DNA of 53,999 bases from Bacteroidota bacterium (GTDB taxonomy: Bacteria; Bacteroidota; Bacteroidia; Chitinophagales; Chitinophagaceae): contig JAEWAC010000098.1 in the NCBI GenBank assembly GCA_023391895.1, positions 1 through 53,999 of the forward strand. The letters are read 5' to 3'. Within the stretch, counting starts at the first letter, position 1; each line of letters opens with the position of its first letter. Below, piece after piece: positions 1 through 9,059 of this stretch. The position numbers and the translations under genes are program-made. Under the pieces are notes generated by a model. It searched no databases. It saw nothing but the letters and a program-made list of their open reading frames with translations, and was not told the origin of the DNA.

Positions 1-106
1 GGGTAAAGACTTTGCCATGCTGGCCAGTATCGTGCTCATTGCCCTGGCCGTACAGTTGTATTTCCTGCGTCCGAAAGTAGCCGACTTTGATGACGTTGCA
101 GCCTAA
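1..106 (+). CDS. C-terminus of an integral membrane protein, probably a transporter (partial)
   Basis: The window opens inside a gene; codons in frame from base 2 run to TAA at 104-106 and give 34 residues. They contain one hydrophobic helix (about AMLASIVLIALAVQLYFL) followed by a short charged tail ending VAA, the usual look of the last membrane segment of a secondary transporter. The sialidase begins only 36 bases later on the same strand, so it is probably the upstream member of the same operon. In Bacteroidota sialic acid loci this place is often taken by a sialic acid transporter of the MFS (NanT) or sodium:solute symporter type. The family cannot be told from this fragment; the membrane-protein call is fairly safe, the substrate is inference. 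Confidence 0.55.
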   Translation, partial: GKDFAMLASIVLIALAVQLYFLRPKVADFDDVAA

Positions 107-142
107 CTAAAAAAAGAATTTTCCATACTGAAACCCTATATC

Positions 143-1708
143 ATGATGCGTAAAAAAATCATTTATTTTCCTTTATTGTTTGCTTTAGTAACATTGCTGG
201 CCTGTTCTCCGAAGCTATTTGCGCCTGCGACAGATGCGGTCAGCATTAGTGCGATGGCCCCGGTGGTTCCCCTTTTAAAAGGCATGACTTCCAACCCTGT
301 GCTGCGCATCCGGGTGCACGTTCCGGCCGGCCAAACTGGTGTTGCTTATCGTAACATCAAAATGGCGCTGAATGATGCCGCGTTGAAAAATATTGAAAAG
401 CTGGACGTGTACTTTACCGGTTCTGAACCGCTTTTTAAGGCCATTGATCCGGTAGCATCCATTGCACCTACTACAGCTTCTCTTGAAATTCCCTTTGATA
501 AAAGTTTACAGCCCGGCCTGCACTACATCTGGTTCAGTGCCACCCTAAAAAAAGAAGCTGATATGGACGCATTGCCCGCATTGCATGCCACGGCCCTGAC
601 CGATGCCGCCGGCAAAGAACATAAGGTGATAGAAGAAGAGGGCGGTTTTCAAAAACGCATTGGTATTGCCATCAGAAAGGCCTGGGACGACAGTGTGCAT
701 ACCTATCGTATTCCCGGCATCATTACCACCGATAAAGGAACCCTGATTGCCGTGTACGACATCCGCTACAAACACTCTGGCGACCTGCCCGCCAACATTG
801 ATGTAGGCATGAGCCGCAGCACCGATGGCGGAAGAACTTGGGAGCCGATGAAGATTATCATGGACATGGGCGCGCCGCACGAAAACAACGGTGTGGGCGA
901 TCCTTCCATCTTATTTGATCCTGTTACTAAAAAAATATGGGTATCTGCTTTATGGAGCAAGGGCAACCGTTCTATTGCGGGTTCACAGCCCGGCCTGTCG
1001 CCCGATGAAACCGGACAGTTTGTGCTGGTAAGCAGCAGCGACGATGGTCTTACCTGGACCCAACCTTACAGCATCACCCCGCAGGTGAAAAACCCGGCCT
1101 GGAAGCTGTTTTTCCCCGGACCGGGCAATGGCATAGCCATGCAGGACGGAAAGCTTGTATTTCCAGCACAGTATTGGGATGCGGCACACATGCCACACTC
1201 CACCCTGGTATACAGCGACGACCACGGCACCACTTGGAAGAGCGGAGTGGGTGCTAAAAGCAATACCACCGAAAGCCAGCTGGTTGAAACCACACCCGGC
1301 ACCCTGATGCTGAACATGCGCGACAACCGTGGCAGCTTCCGCAGCGTGGCTACTACTACCGATCTGGGTAAAACCTGGGTAGAACATGCTACCTCTTACA
1401 AAGCGTTGATTGATCCGGTTTGTATGGCTAGTATCATCAAAGCAAATGTCCAAACAAAAGGACAAAAGCGTGATGTGTTGTTCTTCAGCAATGTGGCTTC
1501 ATCAACTGCCCGTGTTGATATGACCGTAAAGGCAAGTTTAGATTTAGGCGAAAGCTGGCAGTCAGCCCATCAATTATTGATAGATGAACGCAGGTCGTTT
1601 GGTTATTCGGCCCTGACGCAGATTGATGCCAATACGGTAGGGCTGTTGTATGAAGGTGCCAGGGACCTGTATTTTGTACGGATACCGGTCAGTGAAATCA
1701 TTAAATAA
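143..1708 (+). CDS. nanH: Exo-alpha-sialidase (GH33) lipoprotein
   Basis: Releases terminal sialic acid from glycoconjugates. The 521-residue product has a signal peptide ending in a lipobox (LLAC, Cys21), so it is probably an outer-membrane-anchored lipoprotein. Residues about 35-165 look like the beta-sandwich domain that precedes bacterial sialidase propellers. The propeller starts with the Tyr-Arg-Ile-Pro motif (Arg189 of the arginine triad) and carries five Asp-boxes of type S-x-D-x-G-x-T-W, near residues 226, 298, 358, 405 and 465. Arg393 (NMRD) and Tyr503-Glu504 (LLYEG) fit a second triad arginine and the nucleophile pair. Two adjacent ATG codons (143, 146) are possible starts. It is followed after 12 bases by the O-acetylesterase, which would remove acetyl groups that block sialidases and later enzymes. 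Family call is very sure; linkage preference cannot be seen. Confidence 0.93.
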   Translation: MMRKKIIYFPLLFALVTLLACSPKLFAPATDAVSISAMAPVVPLLKGMTSNPVLRIRVHVPAGQTGVAYRNIKMALNDAALKNIEKLDVYFTGSEPLFKAIDPVASIAPTTASLEIPFDKSLQPGLHYIWFSATLKKEADMDALPALHATALTDAAGKEHKVIEEEGGFQKRIGIAIRKAWDDSVHTYRIPGIITTDKGTLIAVYDIRYKHSGDLPANIDVGMSRSTDGGRTWEPMKIIMDMGAPHENNGVGDPSILFDPVTKKIWVSALWSKGNRSIAGSQPGLSPDETGQFVLVSSSDDGLTWTQPYSITPQVKNPAWKLFFPGPGNGIAMQDGKLVFPAQYWDAAHMPHSTLVYSDDHGTTWKSGVGAKSNTTESQLVETTPGTLMLNMRDNRGSFRSVATTTDLGKTWVEHATSYKALIDPVCMASIIKANVQTKGQKRDVLFFSNVASSTARVDMTVKASLDLGESWQSAHQLLIDERRSFGYSALTQIDANTVGLLYEGARDLYFVRIPVSEIIK

Positions 1709-1720
1709 TTATAACGGGCG

Positions 1721-3814
1721 ATGCGGTCATTTTTATTGAAATATCTATTTCCAGTAGCGGTCATAATTTTAATGACCACTTTGGCCAGGGCACAATCGCC
1801 GGCTGTAAAAGTAGCCTGTATCGGAAATTCGGTCACCTTTGGTTATGGCCATAAAAACCCGCAGGCTACTTCTTACCCAACATTGTTGCAGCAACAATTG
1901 GGAGCGTCTTATACGGTGCGCAACTTTGGACACAGCGGCGCTACGCTGTTACGCAAGGGCCACAATCCTTATTACAAAACCAAGGCGTTTGCCGAGGCCC
2001 AGGCCTTTGCTCCGGATATTGCCATCATTCACCTGGGGCTGAACGATACAGACCCGCGCAACTGGCCGAACTACCGTGATGAATTTGCGGCAGACTACGC
2101 ATGGCTGATTGATACGTTTCGCCAGGTGAATCCCGGCGTGAAAATATATATCAGCCGTATGACGCCCATTTTTCATGATCATCCCCGGTTCCTCTCTGGT
2201 ACCCGCGACTGGTTTTGGCAAATTCAGCAACTGATCCCGCAAATTGCGGCCGCCAATAATACAGGCTTAATCGATTTTCATACGCCTTTGTATGCACGGC
2301 CTGACCTATTTCCTGATGCGTTGCACCCCAATGAAGAAGGCGCTGCCATTTTAGCGAAAACAGTGTACCAAAAGATCACTGGCAATTATGGCGGATTGCA
2401 GTTGCCCACTGTATTTGCTTCGCACATGGTGCTGCAACGAGGAAAGCCTGTACAATTTTATGGCATTGCGAACAAGGATGAAGAAATCAATATCACTTTC
2501 AACGGTATTACAAAAAAGGTAAGCACCAGCGAAGATGGCAAGTGGCAGGCCGTTTTTCCGGCTATGAAAGCAGGTGGACCTTACCAGATATCTATTGCAT
2601 CGCCAGCTAAAACCATAGTGCTGGATGATGTTCTGGTAGGCGATGTGTGGCTGTCTTCGGGACAAAGCAATATGGTTTTTCCCTTGCGATCTGCCATCAA
2701 TGAAAAAGAGGAAATGAAAAGAGCCCAGGCAAATAAAAACCTGCGTTTGTTGCAGATGAAACCACTGGCTGAAACCAACAATTGGGCATGGGATTCTGCC
2801 ACGCTTCAAAAGGTAAACGGACTGCAGTATTTTTCCGGAAGCTGGCAGCAGTGCGATTCCAATGCGGCGAAAGGATTTTCTGCCGTGGCTTATTATTTTG
2901 CCAAAAAACTGCAGCAGGAAACCGGTGTGCCCGTAGGCCTGATACAGGTGGCGGTAGGCGGCTCCACAACCGAATCGTGGATAGACCGTTACACCCAGGA
3001 GCATCATCCGGTGCTGGTGAACGAATTGTACAACTGGCGCAAATCCGATTTCTTTCAGCCCTGGGTACGTGAACGGACCGATACCAATTTAAAGAAAAGC
3101 AGCAACCCTAAACAAAGGCATCCTTACGATCCGGCTTATAATTACGAAGCCGGTCTGTCGCAATTCACCAGCTTTCCCATTCAGGGCGTTATCTGGTACC
3201 AGGGCGAAAGCAATGCACATAATGTGGAACTGCACGAAGTGTTGTTTCCGCAACTGGTGAAAAGCTGGCGCAAGCAGTGGGGTTATGATTTCCCCTTTTA
3301 TTATGTGCAGTTGTCATCGCTGAACCGGCCTTCATGGACGTCCTTCCGGAACAGCCAGTTGCAGCTGCTGCAACAAATCCCTAATACCGGCATGGCGGTC
3401 AGCAGCGATGTGGGCGATGTTAACGATGTGCATCCGCGTCGGAAAAAAGAAGTGGGAGAGCGGCTGGCCCGGCTGGCTTTGCATTTTACCTATGGCAGAA
3501 AAGAGGTGGTACCGTATGGACCCATGCCCCTGAAAGCCGTCCGGCAAAACAATAACATTGTGCTCCATTTTCAATATGCAGGCGCACATTTAAGAACGGC
3601 AGGCCCAAAGGAAGTAAAAGGTTTTTCCATTGTTTCGGACAAGGGAATACTGATGGAAGTAAAAGCTTTGTTGCAAAAAGACAGGGTTGTGATTCCTCTT
3701 ACCGGTAAGGAGAAAATCGTGGAAGTGCGTTATGGCTGGCAGCCGTATACCGAGGCCAACCTGGTCAATGAAGCCGGTCTGCCGGCATCCACTTTTCAAA
3801 TCAACATTCAATAA
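1721..3814 (+). CDS. SGNH hydrolase / sialate O-acetylesterase two-domain protein
   Basis: Predicted to strip O-acetyl groups from sialic acids. The signal peptide (about residues 1-25, cleavage after ARA) sends it to the periplasm or surface. Domain 1 (about 28-220) is an SGNH/GDSL esterase: G35-N-S37 nucleophile block, L-G-L-N108-D, and the D199-x-x-H202 catalytic pair. Domain 2 (about 225-697) is a sialate O-acetylesterase (SASA/DUF303): G314-Q-S316-N-M block, W492-Y-Q-G-E-S, and D569-V-H571. Both serine active sites appear intact, so the protein could carry two esterases of different regiospecificity, for example one for O-9 and one for O-4 or O-7; that split is inference. It lies 12 bases after the sialidase and 6 bases before the epimerase gene, in one operon. 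Confidence 0.9.
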   Translation: MRSFLLKYLFPVAVIILMTTLARAQSPAVKVACIGNSVTFGYGHKNPQATSYPTLLQQQLGASYTVRNFGHSGATLLRKGHNPYYKTKAFAEAQAFAPDIAIIHLGLNDTDPRNWPNYRDEFAADYAWLIDTFRQVNPGVKIYISRMTPIFHDHPRFLSGTRDWFWQIQQLIPQIAAANNTGLIDFHTPLYARPDLFPDALHPNEEGAAILAKTVYQKITGNYGGLQLPTVFASHMVLQRGKPVQFYGIANKDEEINITFNGITKKVSTSEDGKWQAVFPAMKAGGPYQISIASPAKTIVLDDVLVGDVWLSSGQSNMVFPLRSAINEKEEMKRAQANKNLRLLQMKPLAETNNWAWDSATLQKVNGLQYFSGSWQQCDSNAAKGFSAVAYYFAKKLQQETGVPVGLIQVAVGGSTTESWIDRYTQEHHPVLVNELYNWRKSDFFQPWVRERTDTNLKKSSNPKQRHPYDPAYNYEAGLSQFTSFPIQGVIWYQGESNAHNVELHEVLFPQLVKSWRKQWGYDFPFYYVQLSSLNRPSWTSFRNSQLQLLQQIPNTGMAVSSDVGDVNDVHPRRKKEVGERLARLALHFTYGRKEVVPYGPMPLKAVRQNNNIVLHFQYAGAHLRTAGPKEVKGFSIVSDKGILMEVKALLQKDRVVIPLTGKEKIVEVRYGWQPYTEANLVNEAGLPASTFQINIQ

Positions 3815-3820
3815 AGCAAG

Positions 3821-5005
3821 ATGAGTTATTCTGAAAAAGATTTAAAAAAGCTATACCAGTTTTATACCGATCAACTCTTGAAAGACACCGTTCCATTCTG
3901 GTTTCCCCGTTCCTTTGATAGGGAGCACGGCGGCTTTTTGCTGATGCGGGATCGGGATGGCAGTTTGATCGATGATGACAAAGCCGTCTGGATCCAGGGC
4001 CGTGCCACCTGGCTGCTGGCTACCTTGTACAATACCATTGAAAAAAGGCAGGAATGGCTCGATGGGTCCAAGCTGGGCTATGCGTTTTTGAACCAGCACT
4101 GCTTTGATGTAGACGGCCAGATGTTCTTTCATGTAACCCGCGAGGGCAAACCCATTCGTAAACGCCGGTACTTTTTTTCCGAAACCTTTTATGTGATCGC
4201 TGCGGCAGCTTATGCCAAAGCCAGTGGTGATGAAGTGGCGGCCCAAAATGCCCGCAGGGTGTTTGGCAAATGCCTGGCTTATGCCAGCGGCGAAAAAAAG
4301 CTGCCATCCAAATTTACAGGCACACGTCCGGCTAAAGGCATTGGCGTACCCATGATCATGCTCAATACGGCCCAGCAGCTGCGCGAAACCATTGGCGATG
4401 AGCGCTGTGATGAATGGATTGAAAAGTGGATAAAGGAAATAGAAACCTTTTTTGTAAAAGATGACATCCAATGCGTGATGGAGCAGGTGGCCCTCGATGG
4501 CAGCATCATTGACCATATTGACGGCCGCACGCTCAATCCCGGCCATGCCATTGAAGGGGCCTGGTTTATTTTGCACGAAGCCCAATACCGCAACAACGAC
4601 CCGCATTTGATCAATCTGGGTTGCCGTATGCTGGACTACATGTGGGAGCGGGGCTGGGATCAGAAGCATGGTGGCATTTTGTACTTCCGTGATGTGTATG
4701 GCAAGCCGGTGCAGGAGTACTGGCAGGACATGAAGTTCTGGTGGCCGCACAACGAGACCATTATTGCCACCCTGCTGGCGTACCTGATGACCGGCAATGA
4801 AAAATACGCTGAGTGGCACCAGCTGGTGCATGAATATGCTTACCAGCATTTTCATGACAGGGAGCAGGGCGAATGGTTTGGTTACCTGCACCGCGACGGC
4901 ACCCTGGCACAAACCGCCAAAGGCAACCTGTTCAAAGGCCCTTTCCACTTGCCCCGGCAGGAGTGGTATTGCAGGGAGATTTTAAAGGAACATTTAATGA
5001 AATAG
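3821..5005 (+). CDS. nanE: N-acylglucosamine 2-epimerase (AGE/RenBP family)
   Basis: Interconverts N-acetylmannosamine and N-acetylglucosamine in the cytoplasm, the step after sialic acid lyase. The 394-residue protein has no signal peptide and the normal AGE length. It shows family landmarks of the (alpha/alpha)6 barrel: R-R-Y-F-F-S-E-T-F-Y (115-124), N-P-G-H242-x-x-E-G-A-W, F-W-W-P-H-N-E (307-312) and P-F-H376-L-P-R near the C-terminus. H242 and H376 correspond to the two catalytic histidines of characterised AGE enzymes. Bacteroidota such as Bacteroides fragilis use this epimerase type in place of NanE/NanK, so the operon context fits well. It starts 6 bases after the esterase stop. No sialic acid lyase is in the window; it may lie upstream. 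A homologous cellobiose 2-epimerase is the main alternative, disfavoured by the neighbours. Confidence 0.88.
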   Translation: MSYSEKDLKKLYQFYTDQLLKDTVPFWFPRSFDREHGGFLLMRDRDGSLIDDDKAVWIQGRATWLLATLYNTIEKRQEWLDGSKLGYAFLNQHCFDVDGQMFFHVTREGKPIRKRRYFFSETFYVIAAAAYAKASGDEVAAQNARRVFGKCLAYASGEKKLPSKFTGTRPAKGIGVPMIMLNTAQQLRETIGDERCDEWIEKWIKEIETFFVKDDIQCVMEQVALDGSIIDHIDGRTLNPGHAIEGAWFILHEAQYRNNDPHLINLGCRMLDYMWERGWDQKHGGILYFRDVYGKPVQEYWQDMKFWWPHNETIIATLLAYLMTGNEKYAEWHQLVHEYAYQHFHDREQGEWFGYLHRDGTLAQTAKGNLFKGPFHLPRQEWYCREILKEHLMK

Positions 5006-5186
5006 GGAAAATAAAAGGGATGACAGGTTGTTATTTTTCCTGTGTACATGATCTGTTATCCTGACCCGGAAAAAATAAAAAACTGTTATGTATTAATTGC
5101 AAGATTATGGAATTGGTAGTTGGCCGTGCTTTTCAGGACTTGTTCCAGCTCTTTCAAAAACCCATATGCGGTAAATTTCAACTTTT

Positions 5187-5198
5187 TCAAAAGCTCAT
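5187..5198 (-). repeat. ATGGGNTTTTRAAA repeat, minus-strand copy
   Basis: The minus strand reads ATG AGC TTT TGA and continues AAAAGTTGAAAT, the same extension as the copy at 35190. It lies between the sialic acid operon and the GH20 gene and is one of only three strict copies facing this way. Confidence 0.6.
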
Positions 5199-5273
5199 AT
5201 GCTGCGTTGTGCATCCGGTTGTGAAGAATATTAGCCGGTAATTTATTTATCAATTTGAAAACTCTGGTTCTAG

Positions 5274-7907
5274 ATGCTAAAAATTTTCTCTACAACAGTC
5301 TTTAAGAAAAAACAATTTTCTTTTGGTAAAAGCTCCTGTTGCAGAACGTACCTGCCGCTTTTTTTACTGTTGCTTTTTACCCAAACCGGAATAGCGCAGT
5401 TAAGCCGGCCCGTTTTGCATGACAGCTTGTTTAGCACCTACTATCACCAGCGGGTCAGCCATTTTAAAACACTGCCGCATACCAAGGGCGATGTCATTTT
5501 CCTAGGTAACAGCATAACCGATGGAAGCGAGTGGAGCGAGCTGTTTGACAACCCGCGAATAAAAAACCGCGGCATCAGCGGTGATGTAACAGCAGGTGTT
5601 ATCTATCGCATAGACGAAGTAATAGCCAGAAAGCCACAAAAGGTGTTTTTGATGATTGGCACCAACGACCTGGCCCGCGGCCTTTCAGTTGACAGTTTGC
5701 TGAAAAACCTTTTCTGGACGGCACAATACCTGCGCCAGCAAACGCCGGCCACCCGTGTTTTTATCCAAAGCATTTTACCAGTTAACGAAGTGTATGGAAA
5801 ATTTAGCGGCCATACCTCGAAAGGCCAGCAGATAAAAGAAGTAAACCGCCAGTTGCAGCAAAATGCAGCTGCCTACGGCTATACGTACATTGACCTGCAC
5901 ACACCTTTTAGCGACGGAAACGAGAAGTTAAAAAAAGAATTGACCAATGATGGCTTGCACCTGAATGGTGACGCCTACCTGCTGTGGAAGCACCTGGTTT
6001 ATCCATTTGTGTACGATGCAGAAGCAAAGCCAGCGCTCATTCCCCTGCCGCAACAGGTAAGCTGGCAAAAAGGCTATTTCCCTTTGCATGCTGTCACTAC
6101 CATAGTGGTCACCACTAAAGACCTGCAAAAAGAGGCCCGTCAACTTCAACAACAGTTGCAGCAGTATGGATTAACAGTTTCCATAGCTGACAAAGCCAAA
6201 GGACCTTCGATTGAACTGCGGCTGGATACAGTAGGAGCGCCGCAGGGAAAAGAAGAAGCCTACCGGCTCCAGGTAACGCCCCAGCAGGTGCGCCTTTCAG
6301 CCAATGCACCCCATGGTATCTTTTACGGCCTACAAACGCTGATCCAACTGGCACGCAGCGGTGTGCTGCTGGATGCCTGTACCATCACCGACTGGCCTGC
6401 ATTTTCGTGGCGCAGCTATATGGTGGATGTAGGCCGCAACTACCAAAGCATGTCGCTATTGAAGCAGCAGATTGATGCCATGGCGCAATACAAATTGAAC
6501 GTTTTTCATTTTCACCTTACCGAGGATATTGCCTGGCGCCTGCAAAGCAAAAAGTACCCGCAGCTAACCGCCCCGGAGAATATGCTGCGCAACAAAGGTG
6601 CTTATTATTCCGAAAGGGAGCTGAAAGAACTGATACAGTACTGCAAAGACCGTTACATTACCATGGTGCCTGAAATTGACATGCCCGGGCATAGCGATGC
6701 CTTTACACGCGCCATGGGCTTCAACATGCAAAGTGATTCGGGTCTGATGGTGGTTAAAGAAATTATACGGGAATTTTGCAGCACCTACCAATTGCCGTAC
6801 CTGCACATAGGCGGCGATGAAGTAAAAATTACCAATCAAAACTTCCTGCCCGAAGTAACGCAACTGATACACAGCCTGGGTTGGCAAACCATAGGATGGG
6901 ACCCCGGCGGTAACCTGTTGCCCCAAACTATTCGCCAACTTTGGATGCGCGATGGCGCCAAAGACAGCTCCCTGCGCTATATTGATTCGCGCCACTTGTA
7001 CATCAATCACATGGATCCGCTGGAGAGCGTGGTCACCATTTATCACCGACAGCTAGGCGACCGCACCAAAGGGCATCAAAACGTTTTAGGCGCCACGCTT
7101 TGCCTGTGGCACGACCGAAATGTAAGTGGCGAAGCCGATATGATGCTCATGAACCCGGTCTATCCAACGCTGCTGACCTTTGCCGAAAGAAGCTGGCGGG
7201 GTGGGGGCCATCCAGGTTGGATCACTAACAGCAACCAGGTAGCGAATAGCGATTTTAAACATTTTGAAAACCGCCTGCTGAATCATCAGCAACAGTATTT
7301 CAAAGACAAACCTTTTCCATATGTAAAACAAGCAGATGTTGTATGGAAGCTGTATGGTCCTTATCAAAACAAGGGTGAGGTCACCAAATCATTTGCACCG
7401 GAAAACAAAAAATTTGATACAGTCAAAACCAAAGCCGCAGGGGAAGCAAACGGCGGTACGGTGGTATTACGCCACTGGTTTAGCCCACTGGTAAAAGGTG
7501 TGCTCCACCAGCCTCAGGAAAACACGACCTGGTATGCTACTACCCGCATCTGGAGCGACGAGGCCGGCGAAAAAGCCTTTTGGATTGGCTTCAATAATCT
7601 TTCCCGTTCACCCGCCACCAACTCGCCGGAGGAGGGAACCTGGGGTAGTACAGGCAGCAAAGTATGGGTAAACGGAAATGAAATTCAGCCGCCGCAATGG
7701 AGCCGTCCCGGTCAAAAAGGCCATCCCGAAGTGCCGCTGATCGATGAAGGATACGAATACCGAACTCCCACTAAAATTAAGCTTCAAAAAGGGTGGAATA
7801 CTGTTTTGATAAAAGCGCCTGTTGGCTCGTTCAAAGGACCGGACTGGCATAACCCGGTGAAGTGGATGTTTACGTTTGTGCCTGTACAGGCAGATGAATG
7901 TCCATAA
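5274..7907 (+). CDS. SGNH esterase-GH20 beta-N-acetylhexosaminidase fusion
   Basis: Predicted exported enzyme that removes terminal GlcNAc or GalNAc and probably also an ester group. After a long signal sequence (hydrophobic core about 27-40, cleavage near residue 42) the first domain (about 60-245) is an SGNH esterase with G78-N-S80-I-T, G-T-N131-D and D226-G-L-H229. A GH20 N-terminal domain follows (about 250-375). The GH20 barrel (about 378-690) has H-F-H-L-T-E-D and the catalytic pair H-I-G-G-D515-E516. Residues about 700-877 form a C-terminal region of unknown role. The gene is separated from the nan-like operon by 268 bases, so it probably has its own promoter, but the same job (trimming host glycans after desialylation) is likely. 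The N-terminal esterase is unusual for GH20 enzymes. Confidence 0.88.
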   Translation: MLKIFSTTVFKKKQFSFGKSSCCRTYLPLFLLLLFTQTGIAQLSRPVLHDSLFSTYYHQRVSHFKTLPHTKGDVIFLGNSITDGSEWSELFDNPRIKNRGISGDVTAGVIYRIDEVIARKPQKVFLMIGTNDLARGLSVDSLLKNLFWTAQYLRQQTPATRVFIQSILPVNEVYGKFSGHTSKGQQIKEVNRQLQQNAAAYGYTYIDLHTPFSDGNEKLKKELTNDGLHLNGDAYLLWKHLVYPFVYDAEAKPALIPLPQQVSWQKGYFPLHAVTTIVVTTKDLQKEARQLQQQLQQYGLTVSIADKAKGPSIELRLDTVGAPQGKEEAYRLQVTPQQVRLSANAPHGIFYGLQTLIQLARSGVLLDACTITDWPAFSWRSYMVDVGRNYQSMSLLKQQIDAMAQYKLNVFHFHLTEDIAWRLQSKKYPQLTAPENMLRNKGAYYSERELKELIQYCKDRYITMVPEIDMPGHSDAFTRAMGFNMQSDSGLMVVKEIIREFCSTYQLPYLHIGGDEVKITNQNFLPEVTQLIHSLGWQTIGWDPGGNLLPQTIRQLWMRDGAKDSSLRYIDSRHLYINHMDPLESVVTIYHRQLGDRTKGHQNVLGATLCLWHDRNVSGEADMMLMNPVYPTLLTFAERSWRGGGHPGWITNSNQVANSDFKHFENRLLNHQQQYFKDKPFPYVKQADVVWKLYGPYQNKGEVTKSFAPENKKFDTVKTKAAGEANGGTVVLRHWFSPLVKGVLHQPQENTTWYATTRIWSDEAGEKAFWIGFNNLSRSPATNSPEEGTWGSTGSKVWVNGNEIQPPQWSRPGQKGHPEVPLIDEGYEYRTPTKIKLQKGWNTVLIKAPVGSFKGPDWHNPVKWMFTFVPVQADECP

Positions 7908-8295
7908 GAAACATCGCAGAAACTGCTGAAATCCAAGCAAGCGATAAACAATTTAAAATGCCTCTCACCACTAAAACCGGACATAAAATGAATCAAAAGC
8001 CTGCAAATCAGCAATTTGCAGGCTTTTGGTTTAAGAGCCTTTGTCAAACCCTTTTAAATAGGACCAAAGCTTCTGTGAGTCTTTCAGCGAGCCCCTAAAA
8101 GGTCTAAACCAGACTTGCTGAACTAAGGTGGGGCTTAACCCGGAAAAATGATACACGTACAAAACCGGATGATAGGTAAGTAGGCGCTTTGCTTCAACAA
8201 ATCACTTGACAATTATCAATAGAATTTCTTGCTTAAAGGCAATGGTATCTGTCGCTGAGAGGTTGCAACTTTGTGCAGGACCAAATTGTAATGAT
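7908..8295. other. Intergenic region with hairpin only
   Basis: Between the GH20 gene and the small membrane protein gene. The only clear structure is the hairpin at 7995-8027; no coding sequence or dispersed repeat was recognised. Confidence 0.5.
7995..8027 (+). terminator. Terminator-like hairpin after the GH20 gene
   Basis: Two perfect 14-base arms (7995-8008 and 8014-8027) flank a 5-base loop. The arms begin with AAAA and end with TTTT, so it could work in either direction. It is 87 bases after the GH20 stop and is followed by only a weak T tract. Confidence 0.65.
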
Positions 8296-8595
8296 ATGTC
8301 ACTGAAAAAAAATGTTGTGCATCCCAATTTTATTATTGGTTTGGTTAGCTATTTTTTACTCCTGACCGGGATTATTATGAATGCCAACCGCGTTGAAGCA
8401 GGCTATACATTGATAATTGTATCGGTTTTGTTGGGCGGTTTTCATTGGATAAGAAGTATTATCGATGTATGGAACGATCGTGACCTTAAGAGCGAAGAGG
8501 CAAAACAGTATTTTTGGCTTGGATTGGTCATCATGATACCGCCTCTTGCCGGCATGATGTATTATATGATCAATCAAAAAAAAGTTAGTTGGTAA
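8296..8595 (+). CDS. Small integral membrane protein, possibly PLDc_N-like
   Basis: A 99-residue protein with three hydrophobic segments (about 12-30, 37-55 and 75-93), a short charged stretch between the second and third, and the ending MYYMINQKKVSW. The last segment (LVIMIPPLAGMMYY) resembles the I-P-x-x-G-x-x-Y pattern of the phospholipase D nuclease N-terminal membrane domain, but the match is loose. I chose ATG 8296 over an in-frame start 90 bases upstream because a CAACTTTG element resembling the Bacteroidota -7 box lies at about 8267-8274, inside that extension, and the extra residues look non-coding. Function unknown. Confidence 0.6.
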   Translation: MSLKKNVVHPNFIIGLVSYFLLLTGIIMNANRVEAGYTLIIVSVLLGGFHWIRSIIDVWNDRDLKSEEAKQYFWLGLVIMIPPLAGMMYYMINQKKVSW

Positions 8596-8767
8596 GCCGA
8601 CCAGAAGTTTTTCAATGCTCAATAGTTGGATTGCATTTGTTAATAAAGGAACATAAACAAAGGTTGCCTGCACACTATAAAACTCCCGTTGCTGCAACCT
8701 TGTAAATAGTCAGACAACAAAAACAACCAGCAATTCAACTCCTTGCAGTTTTGCTGCGCACCCGTTG

Positions 8768-8817
8768 CTAAAGGATAACTTGATTGTAAAAGGAGATACA
8801 ATCAAGTTATCCTTTAG
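8768..8817 (+). terminator. 20-bp perfect inverted repeat (strong hairpin)
   Basis: The arms 8768-8787 and 8798-8817 are perfect complements around a 10-base loop; TTATTTTTGC follows. It could end transcription of the small membrane protein gene, although that gene stops 172 bases earlier. The arm length is more than a simple terminator needs, so a small RNA or protein site is an alternative. Confidence 0.6.
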
Positions 8818-8865
8818 TTATTTTTGCAATTTGATTTACGCACCAGACTTGTAAAAAGTTTTCCA

Positions 8866-8902
8866 TTGACATTTATCAACCGTTTGTATTGACGCATTTC
8901 AA
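8866..8902 (+). promoter_or_regulatory. Two FNR-like boxes upstream of the SDR gene
   Basis: TTGACATTTATCAA (8866-8879) and TTGACGCATTTCAA (8889-8902) both fit TTGAC-N4-(A/T)TCAA, the FNR/CRP-family site layout, and both are preceded by AT. Their start-to-start distance is 23 bases. A third box of this type lies in front of the operon next to the Crp/Fnr gene. Confidence 0.6.
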
Positions 8903-8947
8903 TGCCGCTTCTTGCTTATTGTCAATGGCCTGGGGTAAACCACTTTA

Positions 8948-8955
8948 TACCTTTA
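8948..8955 (+). promoter_or_regulatory. Putative -7 element of the SDR promoter
   Basis: TACCTTTA matches 7 of 8 positions of the Bacteroidota consensus TAnnTTTG. No clear -33 TTG is present at the right distance, as expected for an activator-dependent promoter. The centre of the nearest FNR-like box is 52.5 bases upstream of its first base. Confidence 0.45.
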
Positions 8956-9059
8956 CATTATTACATTGAAATAACAGTCAATAGACAATTGAATGAAAAG
9001 GCACTAAGCCATACATATGAGGCTAAGGCACTGGATTTTTAACCATTAAAGGAAAAACT

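Larger units (their letters stand above)
8596..9059. other. Intergenic region with hairpin and regulated promoter
   Basis: No gene is seen. The region holds a 20-bp perfect hairpin (8768-8817), two FNR-like boxes (8866-8902) and a -7-like element (8948-8955) for the following SDR gene. The leader of the SDR mRNA would be about 100 bases. Confidence 0.55.
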
